Shown: positions 7,834 to 17,600, counted from the stretch's first letter. The stretch is 64,000 nucleotides of DNA from Lachnospiraceae bacterium (GCA_017938405.1 JAGBBP010000004.1:1-64000); one strand, 5' to 3'. Notes: generated by a model from the letters alone, not told the origin. Made by a program: numbers and translations.

Positions 7834-9153
7834 ATGATTGAAACTCGTACGTTGAAAAAGAGAGACATTTATTTAAACAGATTAATCGCATTTCAGGACA
7901 CAGAACCGGTAAAGGTAGTTACCGGGATTCGTCGTTGCGGTAAATCCAGCCTGCTACAATTAATGGCGATGCATTTAAGAGAAAGCGGAATTTCTGACAA
8001 TCAGATTATAGAAATGAATTTTGAGTCCCATTATTTTAACCGGATGTCTGCGGACGAATTTTATGAATATGTAAAGCAAAAGGTTTTACCGGAGAAAAGG
8101 ATGTATCTGTTTTTTGATGAGTTACAGAGAATACCGGGTTGGGAGGAGACCGTGAATTCCTTTCGGGTGGATTTTAATTGTGATATTTATATCACGGGTT
8201 CCAATGCATGTTTGCTGTCTTCGGAGTATGCTACGTATCTTTCGGGTAGGTGTGTGGAGATAAAGATGCTGCCGCTTTCCTTCCGTGAGTTTTTGTATTT
8301 TCATGACTTTGAAGTGAAAGAAAGTGAAGGGTTATTGGGCGGGAAACGGTTGCAGGTTTTTGACAAGCAGGGAGAGCGCTATGATTTGAGGGATACCTTT
8401 GAGGCATATATGCGTCTTGGCGGGATGCCGGGCATTGCGGAAGTGGGGCTTGACCAGGAACGAGCATTGGTGCTGTTAGACGGAATCTATTCTACGGTCA
8501 TTGTGAGGGATATATTAGAAAGAGAAAAAAGAAGGGGACAAAAAAGTATTACAGATCCGGTGTTGCTTCGAAAAATCATCTTGTTCCTTGCGGATAATAT
8601 CGGAAGCAATATCTCTGTTTCATCCATTGGGAATGTTCTTGTAAATGAAGGACTTTTAGAATGTGAAGGCCGGAAGGGCGTACCGAGCGCGCATACAGTA
8701 CAGGCATATGTGAATGCGTTGCTAGAGTCTTATTTTTACTATGATATCAAGCGGTTTGATATTAAGGGCAAAGAGTATCTGAGGACACTGGGGAAGTATT
8801 ATATTGTAGATATGGGACTTCGGAATTATCTTTTAGGATTTCGGAACAGAGATAGTGGCCATGCATTAGAAAATGTTGTGTACTTTGAATTATTGCGCAG
8901 AGGGTATGATGTGGCAATCGGCAAAGTGGATAATAGTGAAGTGGATTTTGTTGCTACGAAAGCAGAGGAGAAGCTGTATGTTCAGGTGACCGAGTCTATG
9001 ACAAATGAGGAAGTTCGTAAGAGGGAACTTGCTCCGCTTCAGAAGATAAATGATAATTACGAAAAGATAGTGTTATCACTTGAAACGGGACTTGATTCAT
9101 CCTATGAAGGAATAAAATCATTGTCAATTGTCGATTGGTTACTTGCGGAATAG
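7834..9153 (+). CDS. AAA-type ATPase with DUF4143 nuclease-like domain
   Basis: 439 residues from ATG 7834 with GAGGAGG before it. The N-terminal half is an AAA_14-type ATPase: Walker A GIRRCGKSS, Walker B YLFFDELQ, sensor ITGSNA, and LPLSFREFL. The C-terminal half is DUF4143, ending in a PD-(D/E)XK-like fold (ENVVYFELLRRGYDV, then NSEVDFVA). These are common single genes in gut Firmicutes and Bacteroidetes, often multi-copy and near mobile DNA, with no agreed function. The codon use is more AT-rich than the neighbouring operon, which fits acquisition by transfer. Its stop is 40 bases before the PfkB start. Confidence 0.9.
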   Translation: MIETRTLKKRDIYLNRLIAFQDTEPVKVVTGIRRCGKSSLLQLMAMHLRESGISDNQIIEMNFESHYFNRMSADEFYEYVKQKVLPEKRMYLFFDELQRIPGWEETVNSFRVDFNCDIYITGSNACLLSSEYATYLSGRCVEIKMLPLSFREFLYFHDFEVKESEGLLGGKRLQVFDKQGERYDLRDTFEAYMRLGGMPGIAEVGLDQERALVLLDGIYSTVIVRDILEREKRRGQKSITDPVLLRKIILFLADNIGSNISVSSIGNVLVNEGLLECEGRKGVPSAHTVQAYVNALLESYFYYDIKRFDIKGKEYLRTLGKYYIVDMGLRNYLLGFRNRDSGHALENVVYFELLRRGYDVAIGKVDNSEVDFVATKAEEKLYVQVTESMTNEEVRKRELAPLQKINDNYEKIVLSLETGLDSSYEGIKSLSIVDWLLAE

Positions 9154-9193
9154 TTTGTTGGCAAAAGGAATAGCCGGAAAAGGAGCGATTGCC

Positions 9194-10081
9194 TTGGATA
9201 GAAAAAAGAAAGGTCTCTTCGTGGGCCTTTGCACGAAAGATATTTTATATTATACCGACGACTTACCGACCCACAATCACAAGTCTAAAACCGAAGACTT
9301 TGCCGCCTATATCGGCGGTCCGGCGGCAAATGCAGCCATTACCTATGCGGCACTGGGAGGAGATGCCACCCTGGCCACCTGTCTCGGGGACAGTACGGAG
9401 AGCCGGGCTATGATAGAAGAGTTAAAGGGTTACGGTGTGAACGTGTTAAATTATTCTGAGTATGATACCCTGCCGAATACGGCCTGTATCGTGGTATCAA
9501 GCGACGGAAAGCGGACCATTTTAAGCGGGCAACATAAGTTTGAGGTGAATCGGGAGTATGATTTGGATGTTTATGACTTTGCGCTGTTTGATTGCAACCA
9601 GCAGGAGATTTCCTTGGATATCCTGGAGTATCTGAGCAGGGTGGAAGGAAAGACGATTGTACTGGATGCGGGAAGTTGGAAACCAAATATAGAAAACTTT
9701 CTTGGGAGGGCGGACATTGTGATTGCTTCCGAGGACTTCAAAGATGAAGCGGGACATACGGTGTTTGATATGAAATGCAATGCATCCCATAAGGCGATTA
9801 CAAGAGGGGAGAAGCCGATTTTGTACCTTGGAACGGAGATTGAGCAGAGAGTGTGTTCAATTTTGCCGGAGAAAAAAGAGATTCCGGTGGAACCGGTTGT
9901 GGCGGTGGATACCCTGGGGGCAGGAGATATTTTCCACGGAGCCTTTTGCTACGGGTATTTTGAACAGGGGTATTCCTGCGAAGAGGCGCTTAGGTTTGCC
10001 GGGAAGGTAGCAAGCGAAAGTGTAAAATACCGGGGACCGCGGGAGTGGATGAGACATTTTCCGGTGGACGGTAAAGTGTGA
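9194..10081 (+). CDS. PfkB-family carbohydrate kinase
   Basis: I choose the TTG at 9194, with AAGGAG 8 bases upstream, giving 295 residues; an earlier in-frame codon at 9128 overlaps the previous gene and has no site. Family marks are the GGPAANAAITYAALGG substrate region near residues 40-55 and the ATP/catalytic signature DTLGAGD with Asp245 as base. PfkB kinases phosphorylate sugars or nucleosides such as ribose, fructose or KDG. The substrate cannot be read from the sequence. It may be co-transcribed with the ATPase upstream as there is no terminator between them. Confidence 0.88.
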   Translation: MDRKKKGLFVGLCTKDILYYTDDLPTHNHKSKTEDFAAYIGGPAANAAITYAALGGDATLATCLGDSTESRAMIEELKGYGVNVLNYSEYDTLPNTACIVVSSDGKRTILSGQHKFEVNREYDLDVYDFALFDCNQQEISLDILEYLSRVEGKTIVLDAGSWKPNIENFLGRADIVIASEDFKDEAGHTVFDMKCNASHKAITRGEKPILYLGTEIEQRVCSILPEKKEIPVEPVVAVDTLGAGDIFHGAFCYGYFEQGYSCEEALRFAGKVASESVKYRGPREWMRHFPVDGKV

Positions 10082-10200
10082 AATCAACAAGTACGAGAAA
10101 ATATCAAAATAGAAGAAATGATAAAAATTTATTTTTTTTCAAAAAAAGTGTAGTTTTCCCAAAAGAATCCTTAGTATATAAGTGAAAGGCGGTGACACGA

Positions 10201-10773
10201 ATGTTAGATGAGGAAATTATTGAGCTGTTCTTTGAACGCTCCGAGATGGCCATTAGCGAGTTGAAAGCAAAGTACGGCAAAGCATGTCTGCAGACTTCCT
10301 ATAACATTCTGGGAGATTATTTTGATGCCGAGGAGTGTGTGAACGACAGTTATCTCGGTGTTTGGAATGCCATACCGCCGACACGACCAAACCCTTTGCT
10401 TACATATGTACTTAAAATTGTAAGAAATACATCACTGAACCGCTATCACACAAATCATGCACAGAAGAGAGACAGTTCCTATGACTTGGCAGTGGAGGAG
10501 CTGACGGACTTTCTGGCGGCACCGGACAGCGTAGAAGCGACTCTGGAGGCAGAGGAGCTTACGGCAGCAATCGAAGGCTTTCTGGAGGAACAGAAACCAC
10601 TGAATCGTGTTATTTTTGTCCGCAGATATTGGTTTTATGACAGTTACATGCAGATTGCAAAGCGGACAGGCCTTTCGGAAAAAAATGTATCGGTAAAATT
10701 AACCAGAATACGGGAAAAGCTTAAGGATTATTTGGAAGAAAGGGGAATCTTTCTATGGAGGAAAACAAGCTGA
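10201..10773 (+). CDS. Sigma-70 family (ECF-like) RNA polymerase sigma factor
   Basis: 190 residues from ATG 10201, preceded by AAAGGCGG; a GTG three codons earlier is less well placed. Region 2 is in residues 20-90 (YFDAEECVNDSYLGVWNAI), region 4 in residues 120-180 (YMQIAKRTGLSEKNVSVKLTRIREKL), joined by a short linker, as in ECF sigma factors. Its last 19 bases overlap the start of an RsgI-like anti-sigma, so the two are translationally coupled and the factor is probably held at the membrane until a signal arrives. It differs from classic SigI, which is longer. Confidence 0.88.
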   Translation: MLDEEIIELFFERSEMAISELKAKYGKACLQTSYNILGDYFDAEECVNDSYLGVWNAIPPTRPNPLLTYVLKIVRNTSLNRYHTNHAQKRDSSYDLAVEELTDFLAAPDSVEATLEAEELTAAIEGFLEEQKPLNRVIFVRRYWFYDSYMQIAKRTGLSEKNVSVKLTRIREKLKDYLEERGIFLWRKTS

Positions 10774-12656
10774 TAAAAGCGATTGATAACTTGGACGAAA
10801 AATACATAAACGAAGCGGAACAGTACCGGAGAAAAGCAAGAAAACTGCCGAAGGCCTGGATGGGTGTTACGGCTATGGCAGCCTGCTTTTTGTTGGTGTG
10901 CGGAATCGGATGGACGAAAATTGATAAAAAGGCGGATTCGGTTGTTTGTATTGACGTAAATCCGAGTATTGAAATTACCGTAAACAAGAAGGATGAAGTA
11001 CGGAAAGCAGTGGCTCTAAATAAGGATGCCGAGATTGTATTGGCGGATATGGACTTAAAGGGCGTGGATCTGAGCGTTGCGCTCAATGCGATTATGGGGT
11101 CGCTCTACAAGAACGGCTACTTGGATGATGTGTATAATGCGGTAAATGTTTGTGTAGAAAATGATGATACGGAGCGTGCCAGTCAGCTGGGAGATTTGAT
11201 TTCTACTGAAATCAGCAGCATATTGGACAAGCAGGATGTCATCGGTGAAGTAAATGCACTGTATTGCGAAAAGGACAAGGAGACCAAGCAGCAGGCAGCG
11301 GATTATGAAATATCGGTAGGTAAGCTGATCCTGGCACAGAAGGTGGCTTCCCATATGAATATGACCGTTGCGGAGGCAGCGAAGTTGTCCATTGAGGAGT
11401 TGTGGGATCTTCTGGATGCGGACAGCGTAACCCTTCTTACAAAGGAACAGGCATTGCAGATTGCGGCAAAGGATGCGGGAGTAGAGGTTGCGACACTTAC
11501 GGATGTCAGCCAGAAGGTACAGGAAACAGCCGGAATTTATGCCTATATCGTTAAATTTACCGTGGGTGGGAATAGAGAGTACGAGTATAAACTGAATGCG
11601 GTGGACGGTACGGTGATTTCCTTTGATTACAGATATGTATTAAAGGAGGAAAAGCCGGCAGTAACCCCGACGAAACGACCGGAGATTCCGAACAAGGGAA
11701 CCCCGCCGGTACAGCCGACGGCGACGCCGGAAAGTATGCCGACACCGACCGCAAGCCCGACCCAGGCACCGGAAGCAACGCCGACAGCGGCACTGACCCA
11801 GGCGCCGGAAGCGACGCCGACCGCAGCACCGACCCGGGAACCGGAAGTAACGGCAACTCCGACAGTAGCTCCGACAATGCCACCGGAGATTCCGGATAAG
11901 GGGACTCCGCCGATACAGCCGACTCAGGCACCGGAAGCGACGCCGACCGTGGCACCGACCCAGGCGCCGGAAGCAACGCCGACGGCAGTTCCGACCAAGG
12001 TACCGAAGCCGACGAAGGTACCAAAGCCGACCGAAGAACCGAAACCGACCAAGATACCGTTGCCGGAGCCCGAGGAGCCGAAAAAGGAATATACCAAGAA
12101 GGAAGCATTGGCTCTGGTATATCAGGAAGCGGGAATCAATGAGAAAGACGCAAAATTGACCAAGCTGCAGCACATGCCGAAGGAGAAACAGTATCATATC
12201 GAGTTTTCGGTAGGGTTGATTGATTATGTTTACGATATCAGTTCCGTGGACGGAAGTATCGTGAGCAAAGAAGTAATCGACCATGCGACATCCGGAGGAA
12301 TGGACAATTCAGGACAGGACGCAGTGCTGACGGAAGATGCGGCATTGGAACTTGCTCTTACCAAGGCCGGTGTATCCTTTGCACAGTTGACGAAATGCGA
12401 AGTGAAGTACAATGCAAAGAAGGATGGAAAGGAATACAAGATACATTTCCATGTAGACAAGGATCATTACGAATATATTGTAGATGCGGTTACCGGCGAA
12501 ATCACGGAAAAGGGAACTCCGGGTCCGGCTACCCCGGAAAAACCGGTACCGCCGAAGGAGAAAGAAGACAAGAAGGAAACTCCGGTGGGTCCGAAAGAAA
12601 AAGAGGGAGGAAAGCTTCCTGTTGAGAAAGTTACACCGGCCGGGCCGAAAAAATGA
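10755..12656 (+). CDS. RsgI-like membrane anti-sigma factor with PepSY-like sensory domains
   Basis: 633 residues. Residues 1-37 are the cytoplasmic sigma-binding part; one membrane helix at about 37-54; then an RsgI-type juxtamembrane domain (CIDVNPSIEITVNKKDEVRKAVALN, positions 70-95 and following). A PepSY-like domain covers about 220-300 (LTKEQALQIAAKDAG). Residues 305-440 are a Pro-Thr linker. Two more PepSY-like repeats follow (about 443-500, KKEALALVYQEAG; and 520-590, DAALELALTKAG), then a charged Pro-Lys tail. In clostridia RsgI proteins sense extracellular polymers and release a sigma factor. Here the outer module is PepSY rather than a carbohydrate-binding module. A terminator follows. 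Confidence 0.88.
   Translation: MEENKLIKAIDNLDEKYINEAEQYRRKARKLPKAWMGVTAMAACFLLVCGIGWTKIDKKADSVVCIDVNPSIEITVNKKDEVRKAVALNKDAEIVLADMDLKGVDLSVALNAIMGSLYKNGYLDDVYNAVNVCVENDDTERASQLGDLISTEISSILDKQDVIGEVNALYCEKDKETKQQAADYEISVGKLILAQKVASHMNMTVAEAAKLSIEELWDLLDADSVTLLTKEQALQIAAKDAGVEVATLTDVSQKVQETAGIYAYIVKFTVGGNREYEYKLNAVDGTVISFDYRYVLKEEKPAVTPTKRPEIPNKGTPPVQPTATPESMPTPTASPTQAPEATPTAALTQAPEATPTAAPTREPEVTATPTVAPTMPPEIPDKGTPPIQPTQAPEATPTVAPTQAPEATPTAVPTKVPKPTKVPKPTEEPKPTKIPLPEPEEPKKEYTKKEALALVYQEAGINEKDAKLTKLQHMPKEKQYHIEFSVGLIDYVYDISSVDGSIVSKEVIDHATSGGMDNSGQDAVLTEDAALELALTKAGVSFAQLTKCEVKYNAKKDGKEYKIHFHVDKDHYEYIVDAVTGEITEKGTPGPATPEKPVPPKEKEDKKETPVGPKEKEGGKLPVEKVTPAGPKK
11701..12060 (+). repeat. Tandem repeats encoding Pro-Thr linker of the RsgI-like protein
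   Basis: Imperfect units built on 'caggcaccggaagcgacgcc' encode QAPEATPTAAPT. Two larger copies that begin with PEIPDKGTPP/PEIPNKGTPP repeat about 200 bases apart, which suggests internal duplication. Such repeats are prone to length change. Confidence 0.85.
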
Positions 12657-12672
12657 GAAAATAAATAACGGA

Positions 12673-12710
12673 AAAGGAGATTCTCCCGGGAATGGGGAGT
12701 CTCCTTTTTT
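12673..12710 (+). terminator. Rho-independent terminator after the RsgI-like gene
   Basis: AAGGAGA pairs with TCTCCTT and CTCCC with GGGAG across a small bulge, followed by TTTTTT. Clear intrinsic terminator. Confidence 0.88.
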
Positions 12711-12904
12711 GCATGTGTTTTGCTGAAACGGGACGATTGCATGAAAAGGATGGTTTTGGTAAAATAGAGAGAAAACATAGAGATAGTAAAGGGGAGCAGT
12801 ACGGTGTAATAACTAAAAAAAATTTTTTTCTGTGTGTGATATTTTCCGTTTCTTATGCGTTCATTAATTGAAAAGCTTTTCAAAAGAAAAAAGAGGTGGT
12901 TGGT

Positions 12905-13381
12905 TTGGACACAAAAGAATATGAGCGGTTGGTGAATCTGTATCTGGGAAGCGTTTACCGTGTAGCGTTAAACGGTTGTACCTGTAGCAGCGACGCAGAG
13001 GATGTGGTACAGAACACGTTTATCAAGCTGTGGGAGCGGAAGGAAGCCTTTTCGGATGATGATTACGCCAGGAAGTGGTTAATCCGGGTGACGGTAAACG
13101 AGTGTAAGAGTTTGTGGAGGACGGCGTGGCACCGGAAGACTGCTTATCTGGAAGAAACAGAACGGGAGCCGGTGTTTTCGATGCCGGAGAAGAGCGACCT
13201 ATATTATGCGGTCAGGGAACTGCCCGTGAAGTACCGGCAGATGGTACATTTATATTATTTTGAAGACTACAGTGTAAAGGAAATCGCCGGACTTATGAAA
13301 CTCTCGGAAACAGCGGTTCAAACCAGACTTTTAAGAGCAAGGCAGCAATTGAAGGAAAAGCTAAAGGAGGCATGGAAATGA
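12905..13381 (+). CDS. ECF sigma factor
   Basis: 158 residues from TTG 12905; AAGAGGTGG lies just ahead, and a GTG at 12896 falls inside that site, so the TTG is favoured. Region 2 is at residues 8-75 (DAEDVVQNTFIKLWERK, DYARKWLIRVTVNECKS), region 4 at 98-150 (YRQMVHLYYFEDYSVKEIAGLM, then TAVQTRLLRARQQLK). This is a standard ECF sigma factor. The stop overlaps the next start as ATGA, coupling it to a membrane anti-sigma gene. The 190 bases upstream are AT-rich and hold no second gene; I could not fix an ECF-type promoter there. Confidence 0.93.
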   Translation: MDTKEYERLVNLYLGSVYRVALNGCTCSSDAEDVVQNTFIKLWERKEAFSDDDYARKWLIRVTVNECKSLWRTAWHRKTAYLEETEREPVFSMPEKSDLYYAVRELPVKYRQMVHLYYFEDYSVKEIAGLMKLSETAVQTRLLRARQQLKEKLKEAWK

Positions 13382-14016
13382 GCGGAGAAGAACAAAACAG
13401 AAGCTTTTATAAAGAAACCTTTGAGGAAATTCCGGTGCCGGAAGGGCTGGCGGAGAAGGTGGGAAGAATAACCGAAAGAGAAGAAAAAGGCAGAAGGACT
13501 GCTGCGGGACATGTGATGAGAAAAGTGGCCATAGCGGCAGCGGTTTTGGTGGTTCTTTTTGCCGGAAGCAACGGAATTGCCTATGCTATGACGGGAAGGA
13601 CCTGGCTGGAAGCGATGATGGTTCGGATCCCTATCGCCGGAAAGGAATATGATGTGAAACTGAGAGAACAACAGCTCAGAAACGGAGAAACCATCTATAT
13701 CGGTGACATAGAAGCGGAAAATGGAGATAACTATCGTGTTCAGATCTATGAACCGGGACAGCAGGGAACGTATATTGAGATGGCCGGTGCGGCAATCTGG
13801 ATGAAGGATGACAAGGTCTATGTTTGGGACGATGATTTGGAAATCGATATTACCGAGGATTATGCAGAGGACGGTTATGCGTCAGGGACTTATGAAGTAA
13901 ATGGTATTTTGAAAGGGTACAAACTCTGGAAAACAGACGAAGGAGCCGGTTGCTGGATAGAAGTTCTTCGCGACGGAGAGAAAGAAACCTTTTGGATGAG
14001 AGATTGGATGGAGTAA
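13378..14016 (+). CDS. Putative membrane anti-sigma factor
   Basis: 212 residues. The ATG at 13378 has AAAGGAGG 7 bases upstream; the ATG at 13372 is too close to the site. The cytoplasmic N-terminus (1-46) is charged, followed by one membrane helix (about 47-66, VAIAAAVLVVLFAGSNGIAYAM), and an outer domain of about 145 residues rich in acidic and aromatic residues. No zinc-binding anti-sigma motif is present. Role is inferred from the four-base overlap with the ECF sigma gene and from topology. The outer domain is not one I recognise. Confidence 0.78.
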   Translation: MSGEEQNRSFYKETFEEIPVPEGLAEKVGRITEREEKGRRTAAGHVMRKVAIAAAVLVVLFAGSNGIAYAMTGRTWLEAMMVRIPIAGKEYDVKLREQQLRNGETIYIGDIEAENGDNYRVQIYEPGQQGTYIEMAGAAIWMKDDKVYVWDDDLEIDITEDYAEDGYASGTYEVNGILKGYKLWKTDEGAGCWIEVLRDGEKETFWMRDWME

Positions 14017-14034
14017 AGGAATAGGAACAAGAAT

Positions 14035-14073
14035 AAGGGCATCCCTTAGTCGTATTGACTTTGGGATGCCCTT
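14035..14073. terminator. Bidirectional terminator between convergent genes
   Basis: An exact 11-bp stem, AAGGGCATCCC against GGGATGCCCTT, with a 17-base loop. It lies between the anti-sigma gene and the PFOR gene, whose ends face each other, and can serve both; T-rich flanks are modest. Confidence 0.8.
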
Positions 14074-14114
14074 GATTTATTACTTAGATGATTCGTTCCG
14101 AGGAAGAAAGAATC

Positions 14115-17100
14115 TTACATCTCTTCCATGGTCTTATACTTCTGATATCTCACGCCGGAGTCTTCCTTTGCGGCCTTAAATAAGCTTTCCGCGTGTTCCG
14201 GGAAGGTACGCTTTAAGGAGGCGTAACGGGTCTCGCCTTCTAAGAACTCTTCGTAGTCTAAGCTCGGCTCCTTGGAGTCTACGGTCAGCGGCTTTTCCGC
14301 GTTCGGGTTGTAGCGGTACAAAATCCAGTAACCTGCGTCCACGGCACGCTTCATTTCCTGCTGTACGTTTGCCATACCGGCCTTAATGCCGTGAGCGGCA
14401 CACGGGGTGTAAGCGATAATTACGGATGGACCCTTATGCTCCTCTGCTTCCTTGACCGCCTTGATTAACTGGTTCGGGTCCGCACCCATGGCAACCTGAG
14501 CCACGTATACATTACCGTAGGTCTGGAAGATGGCACCTAAGTCCTTCTTGCGACTGCGCTTACCTGCGGAAGCGAACTGTGCCACGGCACCCAGCGGAGT
14601 AGCCTTGGAGCTCTGGCCGCCGGTGTTACTGTAAATCTCGGTATCGACAACGAATACGTTGATGTCTTCGCCGCTGGCTACTACGTGGTCCAAACCGCCG
14701 AAGCCGATATCGTAAGCCCAACCGTCGCCACCGAACATCCAGAAGCACTTCTTGGAGAGCTGGTCCTTACGCTCTAAAATCTTTGCGGCGGTCGCGGAAT
14801 CCATCGTTTCAAGCTCTGCTACCAAAGCATTGGTAGTCTCGCGGGACTTGTCAAAATCATCAAAGCTGTCTAACCAGTTCTTTGCGGTTTCACTGCCGGT
14901 TTCTGCGACATAAGCCTCAACGAGAGCTTTCTGTGCCTGACGCTGTTGCTTTACGGATAAGAACATACCCATGGCCAGCTCGGCGTTGTTCTCGAATAAG
15001 CTGTTGGTCCAAGCCGGTCCGAAGCCTCTCTTGTTGGTGGTGTACGGAATACCCGGCATCGGGGAGCCCCAAGCCTGGGAACAACCGGTTGCATTTGCCC
15101 AGTACACACGGTCACCGAAGAGCTGGGTGAGAAGCTTTGCGTACGGCGTCTCGCCACAGCCTGCGCAGGCAGCGGAGAACTCGATTAACGGCTGACGGAA
15201 CTGGCTTCCCTTAATGGTGTACGGGGAGAACAAATCGCCCTTGTCGGAAACAGAAAGACCGTAGTTCCATAAAGTATTCTTTTCTTCGTTTAATTCCACC
15301 GGCTCCATGGTAATTGCCTTTTCCTTTGCCGGACAGCAAGCGACACAGCTGCCGCAGCCGGTACAGTCGTAAGCGGAAATCTGCATGGTAAAATGCAGGC
15401 CCTTTGCTGCCGGACCGTTTGCCGGGGCGGTGATAAAGCCCTCCGGAGCGTTTGCTTTTTCTTCATCGTTCAATAAGTACGGGCGGATAACCGCGTGCGG
15501 ACATACAAGAGCACACTTGTTACACTGGATACATTTCTGTGCATCCCACACCGGTACCTGCAGGGCAATACCGCGCTTTTCATATGCGGTAAGGCCAAGG
15601 TCGATGCGGCCGTCTTCGTAGCCCTTAAATGCGCTGACCGGAAGGTCGTCGCCCTTCTGCTTGTTAATCGGTTCCAAAATGCCGGTCACTACAGCCGGAA
15701 CATCCAGAGCAGCGGCTGCTTCGGATACTTCCTCCGCGTCCTTCCAGGAAGCCGGAACCTCTACCTTTACAAGCTTCGTTGCGCCTGCATCAATCGCTGC
15801 TACGTTACGGGCTACCACGTCGTCACCCTTTGCAAAGTAGGTCTTCTTGGTAGCGGCCTTAATCATTTCCAGAGCTTCTTCCGTCGGGATAACCTCCATA
15901 AGAGCGAAGAAGGAAGCCTGAAGCACCGTATTGGTATGACTGCCGAGGCCTAATTCCTGGGCAATCTTATTTGCGTCAATGACATAGAAATTGATGTTCT
16001 TTTCTGCAATCTGGCGGCGTACCTTTGCCGGAATGTGAGCGGTCAGCTCGTCGCCGGTCCAGCTACAGTTCAGAAGGAAGGTACCGCCTTCTACGATTTC
16101 ATCTACGATGTCGTACTGGGTGATGTAGCTCTGGTTGTGACATGCCACGAAGTCTGCGCTCTTTACGTAGTAGGAGCTGGTAATCGGCTCGTCGGAGAAA
16201 CGCAGGTGGGACTTGGTCACACCGAATGACTTCTTTGCGTCATATTCAAAGTACGCCTGCGCGAACTTGTCGGTATTGTCGTTAATAATACGAACGGTAT
16301 TGTGGTTTGCACCTACGGTACCGTCACCGCCCAGACCCCAGAACTTACAACGGATTACGCCGGCCTTTGCATCGGAAAACGGCTTTACCGGTAAGGACAG
16401 GTGGGTCACATCGTCGTTGATACCGATGGTGAAGTTGGTCTTCGGGCTTGCGGAAGCCAGGTTCTCAAATACAGCCAGAATCTGTGCCGGGTCCGTATCC
16501 TTGGAGCTTAAGCCGTAACGGCCGCCGATGACTTTAATAGTTCTGTCAGAGCTCATAAGTACGCTGCATACGTCCTCGAATAACGGCTCGCCTGCACTGC
16601 CCATTGCCTTACAACGGTCAAGTACCGCGATACGCTTTACGCTTTCCGGAAGCGCCTTTAAGAAGTACTCTGCGGAGAACGGACGGTATAAGTGTACCTG
16701 TAAGAAGCCCACCTTCTTGCCTTCTGCACGAAGAGCGTCTACCGCATCGCGGATGACACCGCTTGCGGAACCCATAGCGATTACAACGTCGGTTGCGTCC
16801 GGATCGCCGTAGTAGTTAAATACATGGTATTCGCGGCCGGTAATCTTTGAAATCTCGCCCAGATACTTTTCTACGATGTCCGGAAGGGCATTATAGAAGG
16901 TGTTGTGTGCCTCACGTACCTGGAAGTAAACGTCACCGTTCTGTACGGTGTTACGTAAGGTCGGGTGTTCCGGATTTAAGGAACCGTCGCGGAATTCTTT
17001 TAAAGCATCCTGATTGATGAGACTGCCTACCGCATCCATATCCGGTAGCTCGATTTTATTAATTTCGTGAGAGGTACGGAATCCGTCAAAGAAGTGCATA

Positions 17101-17600
17101 AACGGAATCCGGCCTTCGATGGCGGATAAATGTGCCACCGGAGCTAAATCAGCTACCTCCTGTACACTGCCGGAGGACAGCATGGCAAAGCCGGTCTGAC
17201 GGCAGGCCATAACGTCGGAATGGTCGCCGAAAATACTCATGGCATGGGTACCTACGGTACGGGATGCCACATGAAGTACTGCCGGAAGACGTTCGCCGGC
17301 TATACGATAGAGTACCGGCACCATTAACATGAGTCCCTGGGAGGACGTATATGTAGTCGCCAAAGAACCGGTCTGTAATGCACCGTGTACGGCGGTAATA
17401 GCACCTGCCTCGGACTGCATCTCGGTTAAAGTTACGGTCTGGCCGAAAACGTTTTTACGTCCTTTTGCGGACCAGGCGTCGGTGAGTCCCGCCATCGGCG
17501 AGGACGGAGTAATCGGATAAATTGCGGCTATCTCGGTAAAGGGATAGGCCATATGTGCGGCAGCTTCGTTGCCGTCCATGGTGACAAAATTTTTCGCCAT
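14115..17600 (-). CDS. nifJ: Pyruvate:ferredoxin (flavodoxin) oxidoreductase
   Basis: A full-length 1161-residue single-chain PFOR. Order: pyrimidine-binding domain (from residue 1, with YPITPSSPMA), domain II, gamma-type domain (about 410-620), ferredoxin domain with two 4Fe-4S motifs (CIQCNKCALVCP near 690 and CTGCGSCVACCP near 745), then the TPP pyrophosphate domain containing CAGCGETPYAKLL and the GDGWAYDIGFGG metal/TPP motif near 957. It oxidises pyruvate to acetyl-CoA and CO2 and reduces ferredoxin, the central step of anaerobic sugar fermentation. Codon choice is strongly biased, as expected for an abundant enzyme. Start ATG has AGAGGT upstream. Confidence 0.97.
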   Translation of the reverse strand: MAKNFVTMDGNEAAAHMAYPFTEIAAIYPITPSSPMAGLTDAWSAKGRKNVFGQTVTLTEMQSEAGAITAVHGALQTGSLATTYTSSQGLMLMVPVLYRIAGERLPAVLHVASRTVGTHAMSIFGDHSDVMACRQTGFAMLSSGSVQEVADLAPVAHLSAIEGRIPFMHFFDGFRTSHEINKIELPDMDAVGSLINQDALKEFRDGSLNPEHPTLRNTVQNGDVYFQVREAHNTFYNALPDIVEKYLGEISKITGREYHVFNYYGDPDATDVVIAMGSASGVIRDAVDALRAEGKKVGFLQVHLYRPFSAEYFLKALPESVKRIAVLDRCKAMGSAGEPLFEDVCSVLMSSDRTIKVIGGRYGLSSKDTDPAQILAVFENLASASPKTNFTIGINDDVTHLSLPVKPFSDAKAGVIRCKFWGLGGDGTVGANHNTVRIINDNTDKFAQAYFEYDAKKSFGVTKSHLRFSDEPITSSYYVKSADFVACHNQSYITQYDIVDEIVEGGTFLLNCSWTGDELTAHIPAKVRRQIAEKNINFYVIDANKIAQELGLGSHTNTVLQASFFALMEVIPTEEALEMIKAATKKTYFAKGDDVVARNVAAIDAGATKLVKVEVPASWKDAEEVSEAAAALDVPAVVTGILEPINKQKGDDLPVSAFKGYEDGRIDLGLTAYEKRGIALQVPVWDAQKCIQCNKCALVCPHAVIRPYLLNDEEKANAPEGFITAPANGPAAKGLHFTMQISAYDCTGCGSCVACCPAKEKAITMEPVELNEEKNTLWNYGLSVSDKGDLFSPYTIKGSQFRQPLIEFSAACAGCGETPYAKLLTQLFGDRVYWANATGCSQAWGSPMPGIPYTTNKRGFGPAWTNSLFENNAELAMGMFLSVKQQRQAQKALVEAYVAETGSETAKNWLDSFDDFDKSRETTNALVAELETMDSATAAKILERKDQLSKKCFWMFGGDGWAYDIGFGGLDHVVASGEDINVFVVDTEIYSNTGGQSSKATPLGAVAQFASAGKRSRKKDLGAIFQTYGNVYVAQVAMGADPNQLIKAVKEAEEHKGPSVIIAYTPCAAHGIKAGMANVQQEMKRAVDAGYWILYRYNPNAEKPLTVDSKEPSLDYEEFLEGETRYASLKRTFPEHAESLFKAAKEDSGVRYQKYKTMEEM

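Noticed and set aside
11557..12284. Long minus-strand open frames opposite the RsgI-like Pro-Thr linker
   Set aside because: The antisense of PTATP-type repeats has few stops, so open frames of 180-215 residues arise by composition. Their products are Ser/Leu/Arg repeats without ribosome sites.
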